A stretch of DNA of 64,000 bases from Dactylorhiza incarnata (taxonomy: Eukaryota; Streptophyta; Magnoliopsida; Asparagales; Orchidaceae): positions 3,968,001 through 4,032,000 of the forward strand of contig JAWHQI010000049.1 in assembly GCA_033032865.1 (NCBI GenBank). The letters are read 5' to 3'. Both the position numbers and the translations under genes were made by a program. Shown here in pieces: positions 1 to 10,995 of the stretch; the first letter of the stretch is position 1, and each line of letters begins with the position of its first letter. Under the pieces are notes generated by a model that saw nothing but the letters and a program-made list of their open reading frames with translations, did not search any database and was not told where the DNA came from.

Positions 1-255
1 GGTCAAACATGTAATCTCACTGCCAACGCGATATGAGCCTACAGGGTCGCACATAAGAGCATGTGGAGAAGTTGGTAGATTGACTGTGTTGGTAAATGTT
101 ACCAATCACCATATATAGAATGGGGAAATCCAGCAGGTTGTTGCTGTCTGAATTCGTCGGGTTTACACGGATAGAATTCGTCGGATTCGTCGGGATTCGT
201 CGGATTGTCCCGTGAACACTCGACGAATTATTACAGAAACCCTTCATTCGACAAA

Positions 256-662
256 ATGTTGTCGTCTGTCTGGATTCGTCGGGATTCGTCGGATTCGTCG
301 GATTGTCCCGTGAAGACTCGACGAATTGTTACAGAGATCATTTTCTTGGCAAATGTTGCCGTTGATCTGATTCGTCGGATTCGTCGGATTGTCCCGTGAA
401 GACTCGACGAATTGTTACAGAGATCATTTTCTTGGCAAATGTTGCCGTTGATCTGATTCGTCGGATTCGTCGGATTGTCCCGTGAAGACTCGACGAATTG
501 TTACAGAGATCATTTTCTTGGCAAATGTTGCCGTTGATCTGATTCGTCGGATTCGTCGGATTGTCCCGTGAAGACTCGACGAATTGTTACAGAGATCATT
601 TTCTCGGCAAATGTTGCCGTCTAATCTGATTCGTCGGATTCGTCGGATTGTCCCGTGAAATC
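256..662 (+). repeat. 86-bp tandem array in E1 LTR, rich in TTCGTCGG
   Basis: The landmark GATTGTCCCG recurs at 301, 387, 473, 559 and 646, a period of 86 to 87 bp. Each unit carries two direct copies of ATTCGTCGG and an inverted copy CTCGACGAAT about 20 bases later, so every unit could fold as a small hairpin. The array lies upstream of the TATA box, in U3. The 3' LTR has the same array at +7242. Confidence 0.9.
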
Positions 663-768
663 TCGACGAATGATCTTCCGTGGAATTCCGACGAATTGTA
701 ACAGAAGCCCTTATTCTGATGTGTGGTCTGCGGATAGCGATTCTTCTAGAAGCTGTTTATCCTTTGGG

Positions 769-776
769 TATAAATA
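769..776 (+). promoter_or_regulatory. TATA box of E1 5' LTR
   Basis: TATAAATA stands about 110 bp after the end of the 86-bp array, as expected for the U3 promoter. The 3' LTR has the same box at 8011-8018. Confidence 0.75.
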
Positions 777-1233
777 GGACTTCGTTTTTAGGGTTCTTAG
801 AACTTACGAAGAGATAGGCCGACGGAAGGAGTTCCGCTCTCGCCTCACGAACCCTAGTCGACGGAAGTGTTCCGCCGTCTCTGAATCGCGTCCGCTGACC
901 TCCTCTCCGGCGATCGTCGCCGTGTATGTTCTTCCTGGAGCGAACCTAGCAGTTCGTGGAAGTCCAAGGTGCAGTCGTTCTTCTCCCGGCTCGTGTGGAT
1001 CACTGTAGAGACGTAGACATAATTCTACGTGAGAACTCTTCTTGCCACCGACAGGAATCAACTCTTGGAGCATCTTGGTTGGATTTGATCCAACCCCATT
1101 GAGGTAATTTTTACCTAGTATTTTTATTAACTTCTTGATTCAACATTCATGGCCGATCCAAGCATTTTTGGGTTATTTCTGTTTATTTCCGCTGCGCCTA
1201 CATCTGATGTATGGTTCTAGAAAAACCCAACAG

Positions 1234-1245
1234 TGGTATCAGAGC
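1234..1245 (+). other. E1 primer-binding site, initiator-Met tRNA type
   Basis: TGGTATCAGAGC begins two bases after the LTR end. This is the exact plant tRNA-iMet 3' complement used by most copia elements to start minus-strand synthesis. Confidence 0.9.
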
Positions 1246-2279
1246 TAGGTTCTGGTCATGAATGTTGTTTCAGAAGTTTGGTTATTCCAGTACGTGCAAA
1301 TCTAGGTATTTAGAAGCGTTCTAAATGTCAAGATTTCTTCCTGGAACATCAAATGTTGATGATTTTAAAAGGGGGTCTTGGAACCCCGCCAGGAACGTCT
1401 GGGATTTCGTGGTCATTTCTAACTGTTAGAAATTGTTGTCTCCTTAGCAGTAACCGTCCCTCAAGTGGTTAATGAACCCTTCTATTGTTTTGGATTTTGA
1501 ATCCAACAATGAGAGACGAGCTTGTCTACTGCTTTAAGTCGAGTTGTCTTTGCCTTTGTCCAATGCATGTAAATCTGAAGATTTGGAAGAGTTCTAAATG
1601 TCCAGATTTAGCCCTTTCGTCTATCAAAGGTTGATAGTCTTATGTTGTGCACATAAGGGATGCATGAGGATTTTAGAAAGCTTGTTTTTCTGTGGATGTG
1701 CACATTGATCAAATGTTGATCATGGTTAAGTGTTAACCTATTATTAAAATTAAAATCCCTTCATCAAATATTAAGTGTTCGGATGCCTTCCGATGGATGA
1801 CACTCTTCCTGCCTCGATCGATGAAGTGTGGGCTTGCCAAAGCAAGGTGCATTAATCTATCTTGGTAAGGGTGCGAGCGGATAATTGTGATATCCCACTG
1901 TCGACATCGGGTCTAACTTAACTAGGTGACCTCAAAGGTTGAGTGCCTAGAGGCATAGGGTTGGCATGCTCCATATGATGGATGCGAATAAGGAGTTATT
2001 CACCAGCCATACAAGAATTGCATGAGGATGCAATTGGCAAGCGTTGCCTACCTAAATAACCGCATTATGAGAGGAACGCCAAAGCGGACTCGTGGTGTTG
2101 GTGAAATACGGATCTTGTCCACTAAGAGAGTAGCTCGCATGGACTCTCCGAGTTGATAGTGAGGGCTATCAATTTGAATAAAATAGTGGGAGTATTTAAT
2201 TGAAGTCCAAATTAAAAAATAAATTGTATTTTGGAATTTTGGTACTAATTAGATTCTGCATGAATTCTTGTAGAATTCC
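1246..2279 (+). other. E1 untranslated leader, no gene
   Basis: About 1 kb separates the primer site from the Gag start codon. I see no ORF of note. It contains a purine motif TAGTGGGAG near 2186 that recurs after pol and just before the 3' LTR. Confidence 0.7.
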
Positions 2280-5200
2280 ATGGCAAGTGGTTCACATTCC
2301 ACCTTGTCCCTGAGAGCTATCCTTGAGAAGGACAAGCTTAGTGGGACGAACTATATGGACTGGTATAGGAACCTGAGAATTGTTCTCAGGCAAGAGCGAA
2401 AGCTCTACGTCTTGGAAGAAGAAGCCCCCGAGGTGCCGACCGGGAACTCGTCCCATGTTGATAAGGATGCTTATAAGAAGTATACCGATGACGCCTTAGA
2501 CGTCGAGTGCCTTATGCTTGCCACCATGAACTCTGAGCTTCAGAAGCAACACGAGAACATGGGGTGCAAGGAGATTGACGAGCACCTAAAGAAAATGTTT
2601 CAAGGGCAAGCTCGTCAAGAGAGGTTCGATGTCACGAAGGCCTTATTTCAGTGCAAAATGGGAGCTCGAGACTCGGTTGGTACTCACGTACTCAAGATGA
2701 TTGGGTATATAGAGAACCTGGAGAGACTGGGTTTTCCTCTGGGTCAAGAGTTGGCCACAGATCTTATCCTGCAATCGTTTCCGGATAGTTATGAGCAGTT
2801 CGTCTTGAACTATAACATGAATGAAATAGACAAGACACTGCCCGAGCTCCTAGGCATGTTGCGAACTGCCGAAATAAACATGAAGAAGGCCAAGCCTGCT
2901 AGTCCCATATTGATGGTACATAAAGGCAAGGGTAAGGTCAAGGGCTTCAAGAAGACGAAGGTGGGACCTAAGTCACATCTTGAGCCCAAATCTTCTGCGC
3001 TGAAAAAGAAGAGCACCGTGAAGGAAGGGAAATGCCACCACTGTGGCAAGGTTGGTAATTGGAGGAGGAATTGTCCTTCGTACATTGAGGGTCTGCAGAA
3101 AATGAAGGGAGGTATGACTTCCGCTTCGGATATTTACGTTATAGAGATAAACCTTTCTGCTCCTTCATCTTGGGTATTGGATACCGGATGTGGTTCTCAC
3201 ATTTGTACAAATGTGCAGGAACTAGGAAGGAGGAGATTGCTGAGTAAAGGAGAGGTGGACCTACGTGTCGGCAATGGAGCAAGAGTTGATGCTGTAGCCG
3301 TAGGGGTTTACCGTCTTTCTTTGCCCAGTGGGCTTGTAATAGAACTTAATAATTGTTATTTTGTTCCGGCCATAACTAGAAACATTATATCCATTTCATG
3401 TTTGGACATGATTGGATTTTCTTTTATAATTAAGAACAATTGTTGTTCTATATTTAAGAATGATGTTTGTTATGCTGTAGCTCAATTGTTTAATGGTCTT
3501 TATGTTTTGAACCTGGACCATCCGATCTATAATGTAGATAGTAATAAAAGACTAAGAACAAATGACTCAAATCCTACATATCTCTGGCATTGTCGTTTGG
3601 GCCATATAAACGAGAAGCGCATATCCAAGCTCCATAAAGATGGACTATTGGACTCATTTGATTATGAATCATTTGAGCGATGTGAGTCTTGTTTATTAGG
3701 CAAGATGACTAAAGCTCCTTTCACTGGTTATACTGAGAGGGCTGAGGATCTCTTGGGTGTTGTACATAGTGATGTATGCGGACCCATGAGTTCTATGGCT
3801 AGAGGTGGGTATTTCTACTTCGTTACATTTACTGATGATTTCAGTAGATACGGATACGTGTATCTTATGAAGTGCAAATCCGAAACCTTTGAAAAGTTCA
3901 AAGAGTTTAAGAATGAAGTGGAGAACCAATTGGGTAAAAAGGTTAAAGCACTCCGATCTGATCGAGGTGGCGAATACCTGAGTCATGAGTTCCGTGATCA
4001 TCTGAAAGAGTGTGGTATTGTATCACAGCTCACTCCACCTAGGACACCGCAGCATAATGGTGTGTCTGAGAGGAGAAATCGTACTCTGTTAGACATGGTA
4101 CGGTCGATGATGAGTCATGCAGACTTGCCTGTTTCCTTTTGGGGTTTTGCTTTAGAGACTGCTGCAATGACACTGAATCGCGCTCCGACGAAAACGGTTC
4201 TAAAGACACCATATGAGATATGGACTGGGAAGCGTCCTAGTATGTCGTTCATTAAAATTTGGGGCTGTGAGGCATACGTACGACGTCAAATGCCTGACAA
4301 GCTGGAACCCAAATCAGATAAGTGTTATCTGGTGGGATATCCTAAGGAAACGAAGGGATATTACTTTTACCTACCGTCTGAGGGCAAAGTGTTTGTCGCA
4401 AGGACGGGTGTCTTCTTGGAGAAAGAGTTCTTATCAAGAAAGACGCAAAAGGTAGAACTTGAAGAAGTTCAAGAACCACAAATAGTGAATGAACCAGAGT
4501 TGGATTCTGAGCCAGGACTACAAGATGTTGTAGCTAGAGAACCTGCTCATGAAACACAAGTCCTACGTAGATCTGGTAGACCAAGATTTGAGCCTGAGAG
4601 ATATGGATTTCTCGTGTCTCAAATAGGTAATGTGTTGCTTATGGATCATGATGATGAACCAGCAACCTACCAAGAGGCTATGAATGGACCGGACTCCGAC
4701 AAATGGCTTGAGGCTATGAATTCCGAAATGGACTCCATGTATATAAACCAAGTTTGGAACTTGGTGGAACCACCTGAAGGGGTACGACCCATAGGGTGCA
4801 AGTGGGTCTTCAAGAAGAAGACCGACATGGATGGGAATGTACAGACATTCAAAGGGCGACTGGTGGCTAAGGGTTTCAAGCAAATTCATGGTGTTGACTA
4901 TGATGAGACCTTTTCCCCTGTTGCCATGGTAAAGTCCATTAGGATATTGCTTGCTATTGCTGCGTATTATGACTACGAGATCTGGCAGATGGATGTCAAA
5001 ACGGCTTTCCTAAATGGAAACCTCCTTGAGGAAGTGTACATGACACAACCTGAGGGTTTTGTATCCCCAAATGAAGCCACTAAAATATGCAAGCTGAATA
5101 GGTCCATCTATGGACTGAAACAGGCCTCTAGAAGTTGGAATCTTCGTTTTGATGAGAAGATCAAAGAGTTTGGTTTTGTCAAGAACGAGGATGAACCGTG

Positions 5201-6236
5201 TGTTTACAAGCGAATCAGTGGGAGCATTGTTGTCTTCCTGATATTGTATGTAGATGACATACTGCTGATCGGGAATGACATACCTACCCTGAAAGTTGTT
5301 AAGAACAACCTAGGGAACTGCTTTTCTATGAAGGACTTGGGTGAAGCGACTTACATACTCGGTATTAAGATCTATAGAGATAGATCGAAGAAGTTGCTGG
5401 GTTTGACCCAGAGTACGTACATTGACAAGGTGTTGAAGCGGTTCAACATGCTTGAGTCCAAGAAAGGATTTTTACCCATGTCTCATGGTGTGAATCTCTC
5501 TAAGGACCAGTGTCCAAAATCTTGTGAAGATAAGGACCGCATGAAGTTGATTCCATATGCTTCGGCAATTGGGTCAATCATGTATGCAATGTTATGTACT
5601 CGACCCGATGTCTCTTTTGCTTTGAGCATGACTAGCAGGTATCAGTCTGATCCCGGTGAATGTCACTGGATAGCCGTAAAGAATATCCTGAAGTACTTGA
5701 GAAGGACTAAGGATGTATTCTTGGTGTATGGTGGAGAGGAAGAGCTCGTTGTAAGTGGTTACACGGATGCTAGCTTCCAAACTGATAGGGATGATTCAAA
5801 GTCTCAGTCAGGGTTTGTGTTTTGCCTGAATGGAGGAGCTGTGAGCTGGAAGAGTTCCAAGCAAGAGACAGTTGCTGATTCTACAACTGAGGCCGAGTAT
5901 ATCGCTGCAGCTAATGCAGCGAAGGAGGCTGTATGGATTAGGAAATTCATCGGCGAGCTAGATGTAGTTCCTAGCATTGTTGGTCCCGTAGTTCTCTACT
6001 GTGATAACAATGGTGCAATTGCACAATCTAAGGAACCTAGATCCCATCAGCGCTCCAAGCACATACTTCGGCAGTTCCATCTTATTCGTGAGATTGTCGA
6101 ACGAGGAGATGTGAACATTTGCAGAGTGCCGACTGAGGAGAATATTGCAGATCCACTGACAAAGCCTCTCGCGCAGAGAAAGCATGATGGTCATACTAGA
6201 TCAATGGGTATACGATACCTGAGTGATCAACTCTAG
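2280..6236 (+). CDS. E1 Gag-Pol polyprotein, intact copia type
   Basis: One uninterrupted 1318-residue frame encodes the particle protein and all replication enzymes. The Gag N-terminus is of the UBN2/DUF4219 kind seen in plant copia. A zinc knuckle follows at residues 252-265 with Cys252, Cys255 and Cys265, but the usual His is Asn260. The protease has DTG at 301-303. The integrase zinc finger has His437, His442, Cys468 and Cys471, and its core has Asp498, Asp561 and Glu597 with 35 residues between the last two. Reverse transcriptase has YVDD at 990-993. RNase H begins near Asp1163 (TDAS) and continues with TEAEY and YCDNN. The ATG is the first in a long leader and starts a typical Gag. All catalytic residues I could place are present, so the knuckle change is the only visible defect. 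Confidence 0.95.
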   Translation: MASGSHSTLSLRAILEKDKLSGTNYMDWYRNLRIVLRQERKLYVLEEEAPEVPTGNSSHVDKDAYKKYTDDALDVECLMLATMNSELQKQHENMGCKEIDEHLKKMFQGQARQERFDVTKALFQCKMGARDSVGTHVLKMIGYIENLERLGFPLGQELATDLILQSFPDSYEQFVLNYNMNEIDKTLPELLGMLRTAEINMKKAKPASPILMVHKGKGKVKGFKKTKVGPKSHLEPKSSALKKKSTVKEGKCHHCGKVGNWRRNCPSYIEGLQKMKGGMTSASDIYVIEINLSAPSSWVLDTGCGSHICTNVQELGRRRLLSKGEVDLRVGNGARVDAVAVGVYRLSLPSGLVIELNNCYFVPAITRNIISISCLDMIGFSFIIKNNCCSIFKNDVCYAVAQLFNGLYVLNLDHPIYNVDSNKRLRTNDSNPTYLWHCRLGHINEKRISKLHKDGLLDSFDYESFERCESCLLGKMTKAPFTGYTERAEDLLGVVHSDVCGPMSSMARGGYFYFVTFTDDFSRYGYVYLMKCKSETFEKFKEFKNEVENQLGKKVKALRSDRGGEYLSHEFRDHLKECGIVSQLTPPRTPQHNGVSERRNRTLLDMVRSMMSHADLPVSFWGFALETAAMTLNRAPTKTVLKTPYEIWTGKRPSMSFIKIWGCEAYVRRQMPDKLEPKSDKCYLVGYPKETKGYYFYLPSEGKVFVARTGVFLEKEFLSRKTQKVELEEVQEPQIVNEPELDSEPGLQDVVAREPAHETQVLRRSGRPRFEPERYGFLVSQIGNVLLMDHDDEPATYQEAMNGPDSDKWLEAMNSEMDSMYINQVWNLVEPPEGVRPIGCKWVFKKKTDMDGNVQTFKGRLVAKGFKQIHGVDYDETFSPVAMVKSIRILLAIAAYYDYEIWQMDVKTAFLNGNLLEEVYMTQPEGFVSPNEATKICKLNRSIYGLKQASRSWNLRFDEKIKEFGFVKNEDEPCVYKRISGSIVVFLILYVDDILLIGNDIPTLKVVKNNLGNCFSMKDLGEATYILGIKIYRDRSKKLLGLTQSTYIDKVLKRFNMLESKKGFLPMSHGVNLSKDQCPKSCEDKDRMKLIPYASAIGSIMYAMLCTRPDVSFALSMTSRYQSDPGECHWIAVKNILKYLRRTKDVFLVYGGEEELVVSGYTDASFQTDRDDSKSQSGFVFCLNGGAVSWKSSKQETVADSTTEAEYIAAANAAKEAVWIRKFIGELDVVPSIVGPVVLYCDNNGAIAQSKEPRSHQRSKHILRQFHLIREIVERGDVNICRVPTEENIADPLTKPLAQRKHDGHTRSMGIRYLSDQL

Positions 6237-7202
6237 TGGGAGTCTTGTGGGTTGCATGTAAAATAAATATTCTGTTGGCTGTTTATTATTTATTCATATG
6301 ATGAATTGTGTACCGATTATTTCTTTTTACAATTAATGGCAAGTTCTTTTATTACGATATACTGTTTCTATATGATAGAATAAAATTCGTGATAAATACC
6401 CTTAGAATGTTCGCTTCCATAGGACATCAAGTACGTGACTTGAATGTGAGAGCCTATGATTTCGAAGCTTCATTCTTAAAAGGTCCCTGGTCGAGGTATC
6501 ATCATAGAAGCTAAGGGTGATGATGATACATTAAGACTAGCATGTGTGTTGACTGATGACCGGTTCTCACAGGTCATGATATTGTGATATCAAGTCATCA
6601 CATGGGTACTTGTTAGTGAACAAGTTGTACTGGACAGACCCAACCTGAGACTACTTTGTGGATTGTTACTTAAAAGTGTCACAAGTAGGTCTCATTTGAC
6701 AATGGTGTTGTGGTCCTTTGACCTGAAGTCACAGCATTCACCGAGTGAGGAAGAGCGTGCTTTGATGCCATCTAAAGTCTTCCTTGAAGAAGGTTGATGA
6801 TAAGGGTGGTCGTTGGGTACGTTACGAATCATTTGGGTGTTTGGGTGTGAGCAGATATGGGATTTGTCCTCCTATATAACAGGAGTTGCATCCATGGGCC
6901 CCTTGATGGAATTGGACTGAGAAATGCATGGCCATGCTTGGTTGAGTCAATATGTGATATTGAGCTCACCATTCTCTTGAAGTCCATTCTAGATCAAGAA
7001 ACTTGGATTGAGCTATTATGAGGGTGACACGGTCCATGCCTCTAGTTCTTTCCGGATGTAAGGGACAAAGGGACAAAGACAACGCTGGAACATTGGTCAT
7101 AAAGGCTTATGAGTTATGAACTCTTATTGCTTGGGGAGCAATGATGCATTGCTAGATGCCGCTCATTGTTTGTGAGGTTTTTGGTTTGATACTTTCAAGA
7201 TC
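6237..7202 (+). other. E1 3' non-coding region
   Basis: Almost 1 kb lies between the Gag-Pol stop and the polypurine tract. I see no convincing gene. A second TAGTGGGAG purine stretch starts at the stop codon itself, and the 3' tract repeats the core GTGGGAG. Confidence 0.65.
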
Positions 7203-7213
7203 AAGTGGGAGAC
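7203..7213 (+). other. E1 polypurine tract
   Basis: AAGTGGGAGAC directly abuts the TGTTGGAG start of the 3' LTR. It is the expected primer for plus-strand DNA synthesis. Confidence 0.75.
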
Positions 7214-8474
7214 TGTTGGAGTTGCCATTGTGATCTAGAAGTGGTCAAACATGTAATCTCACTGCCAACGCGATATGAGCCTACAGGGTCGCACATAAGA
7301 GCATGTGGAGAAGTTGGTAGATTGACTGTGTTGGTAAATGTTACCAATCACCATATATAGAATGGGGAAATCCAGCAGGTTGTTGCTGTCTGAATTCGTC
7401 GGGTTTACACGGATAGAATTCGTCGGATTCGTCGGGATTCGTCGGATTGTCCCGTGAACACTCGACGAATTATTACAGAAACCCTTCATTCGACAAAATG
7501 TTGTCGTCTGTCTGGATTCGTCGGGATTCGTCGGATTCGTCGGATTGTCCCGTGAAGACTCGACGAATTGTTACAGAGATCATTTTCTTGGCAAATGTTG
7601 CCGTTGATCTGATTCGTCGGATTCGTCGGATTGTCCCGTGAAGACTCGACGAATTGTTACAGAGATCATTTTCTTGGCAAATGTTGCCGTTGATCTGATT
7701 CGTCGGATTCGTCGGATTGTCCCGTGAAGACTCGACGAATTGTTACAGAGATCATTTTCTTGGCAAATGTTGCCGTTGATCTGATTCGTCGGATTCGTCG
7801 GATTGTCCCGTGAAGACTCGACGAATTGTTACAGAGATCATTTTCTCGGCAAATGTTGCCGTCTGATCTGATTCGTCGGATTCGTCGGATTGTCCCGTGA
7901 AATCTCGACGAATGATCTTCCGTGGAATTCCGACGAATTGTAACAGAAGCCCTTATTCTGATGTGTGGTCTGCGGATAGCGATTCTTCTAGAAGCTGTTT
8001 ATCCTTTGGGTATAAATAGGACTTCGTTTTTAGGGTTCTTAGAACTTACGAAGAGATAGGCCGACGGAAGGAGTTCCGCTCTCGCCTCACGAACCCTAGT
8101 CGACGGAAGTGTTCCGCCGTCTCTGAATCGCGTCCGCTGACCTCCTCTCCGGCGATCGTCGCCGTGTATGTTCTTCCTGGAGCGAACCTAGCAGTTCGTG
8201 GAAGTCCAAGGTGCAGTCGTTCTTCTCCCGGCTCGTGTGGATCACTGTAGAGACGTAGACATAATTCTACGTGAGAACTCTTCTTGCCACCGACAGGAAT
8301 CAACTCTTGGAGCATCTTGGTTGGATTTGATCCAACCCCATTGAGGTAATTTTTACCTAGTATTTTTATTAACTTCTTGATTCAACATTCATGGCCGATC
8401 CAAGCATTTTTGGGTTATTTCTGTTTATTTTCGCTGCGCCTACATCTGATGTATGGTTCTAGAAAAACCCAACA
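7214..8474 (+). repeat. E1 3' LTR, complete (1261 bp)
   Basis: It starts TGTTGGAG and ends CCCAACA. It carries the same 86-bp array (about 7498-7904) and TATA box (8011-8018) as the 5' LTR. After it the sequence resumes in the interrupted E2 LTR with GTTGGGACTTG, which can be matched to 15747 in the intact E2 LTR. Confidence 0.95.
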
Positions 8475-8754
8475 GTTGGGACTTGCGGGTCCGTGTTGTA
8501 AGGCTTGAGGGCCTGAACCTTTTGGCGGAGTTTGCCGAGCCTAGCGGATCGCTGGGTAGGTGCAGAGGGATAGAGGACTACTCAAGACACCCTGTCTTGA
8601 GGAACCTCTATAGATCTTGTGTCGTCTGGTGAAATTTGTTTGCGTGTTTTCTTTTGCGCATTACTTAGTTTCTGATAACTCACGCTCGTAATTCAAAAGG
8701 CATCAAGATCACCTAACCCCCCCCCCCCTATAGGTGAACGTTCCATAACCAACA
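8475..8754 (+). repeat. E2 5' LTR, 3' remnant
   Basis: It corresponds to 15747-16029 in the 3' LTR. It includes a run of 12 C (8717-8728) that is 13 C in the other LTR (15990-16002), 26 bases before the LTR end. It ends AACCAACA. Confidence 0.92.
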
Positions 8755-8756
8755 AG

Positions 8757-8768
8757 TGATATCAAAGC
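8757..8768 (+). other. E2 primer-binding site (degenerate iMet)
   Basis: TGATATCAAAGC matches the initiator-Met complement except at two G-to-A positions. Confidence 0.7.
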
Positions 8769-8822
8769 GAGGTTGATCAAAAGGAGACCTAACAGTCCGA
8801 TCTAGATCCGGAACGTCTCACC

Positions 8823-10989
8823 ATGGCCGGTGGAGATCAGAATCGTGAAATGAGAGCTATGAAGCTTCCTATTTGCACGAAGGAGAACTTTCCCATCTGG
8901 AAGGAAAGGCTCAGGCTCTTTATGGAAGCTGCTGACCCAAGAATCTACCTGACGATCAAGCAGGGCCCCTTCGTCCCTACTTGTATCTCCACTATTGACC
9001 CAACCAGGCAGGTAATAAAGAAGTATGAAGACATGAACAAGGATGAGCTGATCTTGGCAGGTCTGGAGAAAAGGGCACAAAACGTTATTGTCAGTGCCAT
9101 AGATGACTCCACCCTCCAAAATCTAATCCACTGCAGAACGGCCAAGGAGATGTGGGACTCCTTGATCGTATATATGGAGGGTACCGATGAGGTAAGGGAT
9201 GACAGAAAATCCCTCCTCAACCACGAGTATGAAGCCTTCAAACAGGGCAAAAGTGAAACGATCTCCAGTTGCTATGAGAGATTTTTCAAGATAGTGAATG
9301 GCCTGAGAAACTATGATAGGGAGTTCACGAACTCTAACTTAAATGACAAGTTTCTCAGATCCCTCACAAAGGAATGGGATATAAAGATATGCGCCATCCG
9401 AGAGATGGGTCAGTTGGGCATCATTGAGCCAAAGAATCTGTATGGGAAATTGCTGTCCCATGAACTTCGACTCAACAAAAGGAAGGTTGAAGAAGAAGAA
9501 AGCTCAAAGGTGAGCTCAAGAGAAAGATCGGTGGCTCTAAAGGCTGAGAGCTCCAAAAGATCCAGGGGAAGATCGCTGCTTATCAGAATAGATTTGAGAG
9601 TAGTGACGAATCAGGAGCCAGCTCCTCTGAATCTGATGACACTGATAGAGAGGTGGCCCTCCTCTCAAAGCAATTCAGAAAGCTGATACATAGAAGAAGG
9701 AGGGATAACAGTAGAAACTCCTCCTCAAGCTCCAGAAGATCTGACCATCGGGACAGATCGAGGGCTCCCAGGGAGGATATGTATAGGTCTAACTCCAGTA
9801 GACATGATTTACATAATACTGTTTGCTATTCTTGCAGCAAAACAGGACACATGTCTGCTGACTGCCCCTCGAAGAAAAAGGAATCAAGGAATCATGAAGA
9901 GAGAAGAAGCTCCAGGAGCAAGAGAACCTCTGAAAAGGGGTTTGTGGCAAAGAAGATCAAAACATTGAGTGATTCTGACTTAAGTTCCTCCGGGACTGAG
10001 GATGAGGCACTCATTGGACTGATGGCTATTAATGAAGGTAACCAGGATGACAACTCTCCTGGAAAGGTAAAACACAGAACTTCTCTATCTGCGTCTGATT
10101 CTGAATTAGTAGCAGATTCCTTTCATGATGATGAGGAGGTGTCTGCTGCCAACAGCACTGCCCCAAGATCCCAATATGAAGTTGAATCTGAACTGATAAG
10201 GCAATATAAAGCCTTATGGAAAGCCTTCAAAGGCAGTAAGAAACTCCTCAAGGTGCAAACCAAGGAGTTAGATTCCTTAAAACCTGTCCAATCCATGCTC
10301 CAGGAGACAGCCGAGAGGCTAACTTCCATGAGCAAAGAAGTGGACAAACTTAAGGAAACCATGCGGCTTAAGAATGCTGAATTAGGGCAGAAGAACAAGG
10401 TCATTAGGGACCTTGAAGAATTGTTGCTGGCTGAGAAGAAGCTTGCTTCCAGCTTCTCAATGCCCAAAACTATCCTGCCGATTATTGACACCTTCTCTGG
10501 ACAGTTCAGAGCTGGTATCGGTTCTCATCAGGAGCCAGTCATGGGAAAACATACTTAAGCCGGACCTTCTAACAAGAAGGTGCTGAGAGCAAATTCTTCA
10601 GCCCATAGACCTTCAGCAACAACAGCTAAAAGTATGGGAGAGGCTGTTATCACAAAGCCTGCTCCTAAGAAGGTGAACCAAAGGGTTGTGAAGCCAATTC
10701 CTCCCCGACTCACACACATGAGGTTCACCCAAGATCTGTATGGCAAGAAACATTCTCTTCTGCTCATCAGCACTGCCACACTACACAGATGATGAGGCAG
10801 AAGAGAAGATACAACAAATATGAGTGCTGGTGCTGTGGGAAAGTAGGCCACTTTGCACTGGACTGTTGGTTCAACCCAACAGGGCTCAATGCAAGGAAAG
10901 TGCAGAGTCCTCATGAGTTTGCGATTCCGTTCTATCATCCTTACAGGAACCAAGGACCCAATCCTTATTGGGTACCTAAGGGGAAGTAA
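8823..10989 (+). pseudogene. E2 gag, broken
   Basis: The frame opens at 8823 with a UBN2-type Gag N-terminus and is readable to about 9570, where a one-base loss moves reading to the frame that continues to 10558. That frame holds a knuckle with spacing CxxCx4Hx4C (9824-9865), an acidic Ser-rich stretch and a coiled-coil-like Lys/Glu/Leu segment (about 10180-10440). A TAA at 10556 breaks it, and it then stays open to 10792. A second knuckle, CWCCGKVGHFALDC, lies at about 10823-10866 in a further frame, which ends in TAA at 10987. Two knuckles and a long coiled-coil Gag fit Sirevirus. In a working copy this makes the capsid-like particle and packages RNA; this copy cannot. Confidence 0.85.
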
Positions 10990-10995
10990 TTTATT

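Larger units (their letters stand above)
1..1232 (+). repeat. E1 5' LTR (29 bases missing at window edge)
   Basis: It matches 7243-8474 at constant offset 7242. It ends in CCCAACA directly before the primer-binding site. It holds an internal 86-bp tandem array, a TATA box and a transcribed part of about 450 bp. ORFs that can be read here are not genes; both LTRs carry the same ones. Confidence 0.95.
1..8474 (+). mobile_element. E1: young Ty1/copia LTR retrotransposon
   Basis: The element runs LTR, primer site, leader, one Gag-Pol ORF, a 3' non-coding region, polypurine tract and LTR. The 5' LTR is cut by the window start: the 3' LTR shows 29 more bases (7214-7242) before the match to position 1. 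The LTRs differ at only two positions that I can see, near 623 and near 1190. The domain order PR-INT-RT-RH is that of copia. It is inserted in the 5' LTR of E2; the base after its right end begins GTTGG, which would be the 5-bp target duplication if the same bases precede the left LTR outside the window. I do not assign a clade firmly; the pol resembles Tork/TAR-type elements. Confidence 0.95.

Noticed and set aside
804..1073. 89-codon minus-strand ORF, also at 8046-8315
   Set aside because: It is the same LTR sequence twice, without a recognisable domain.
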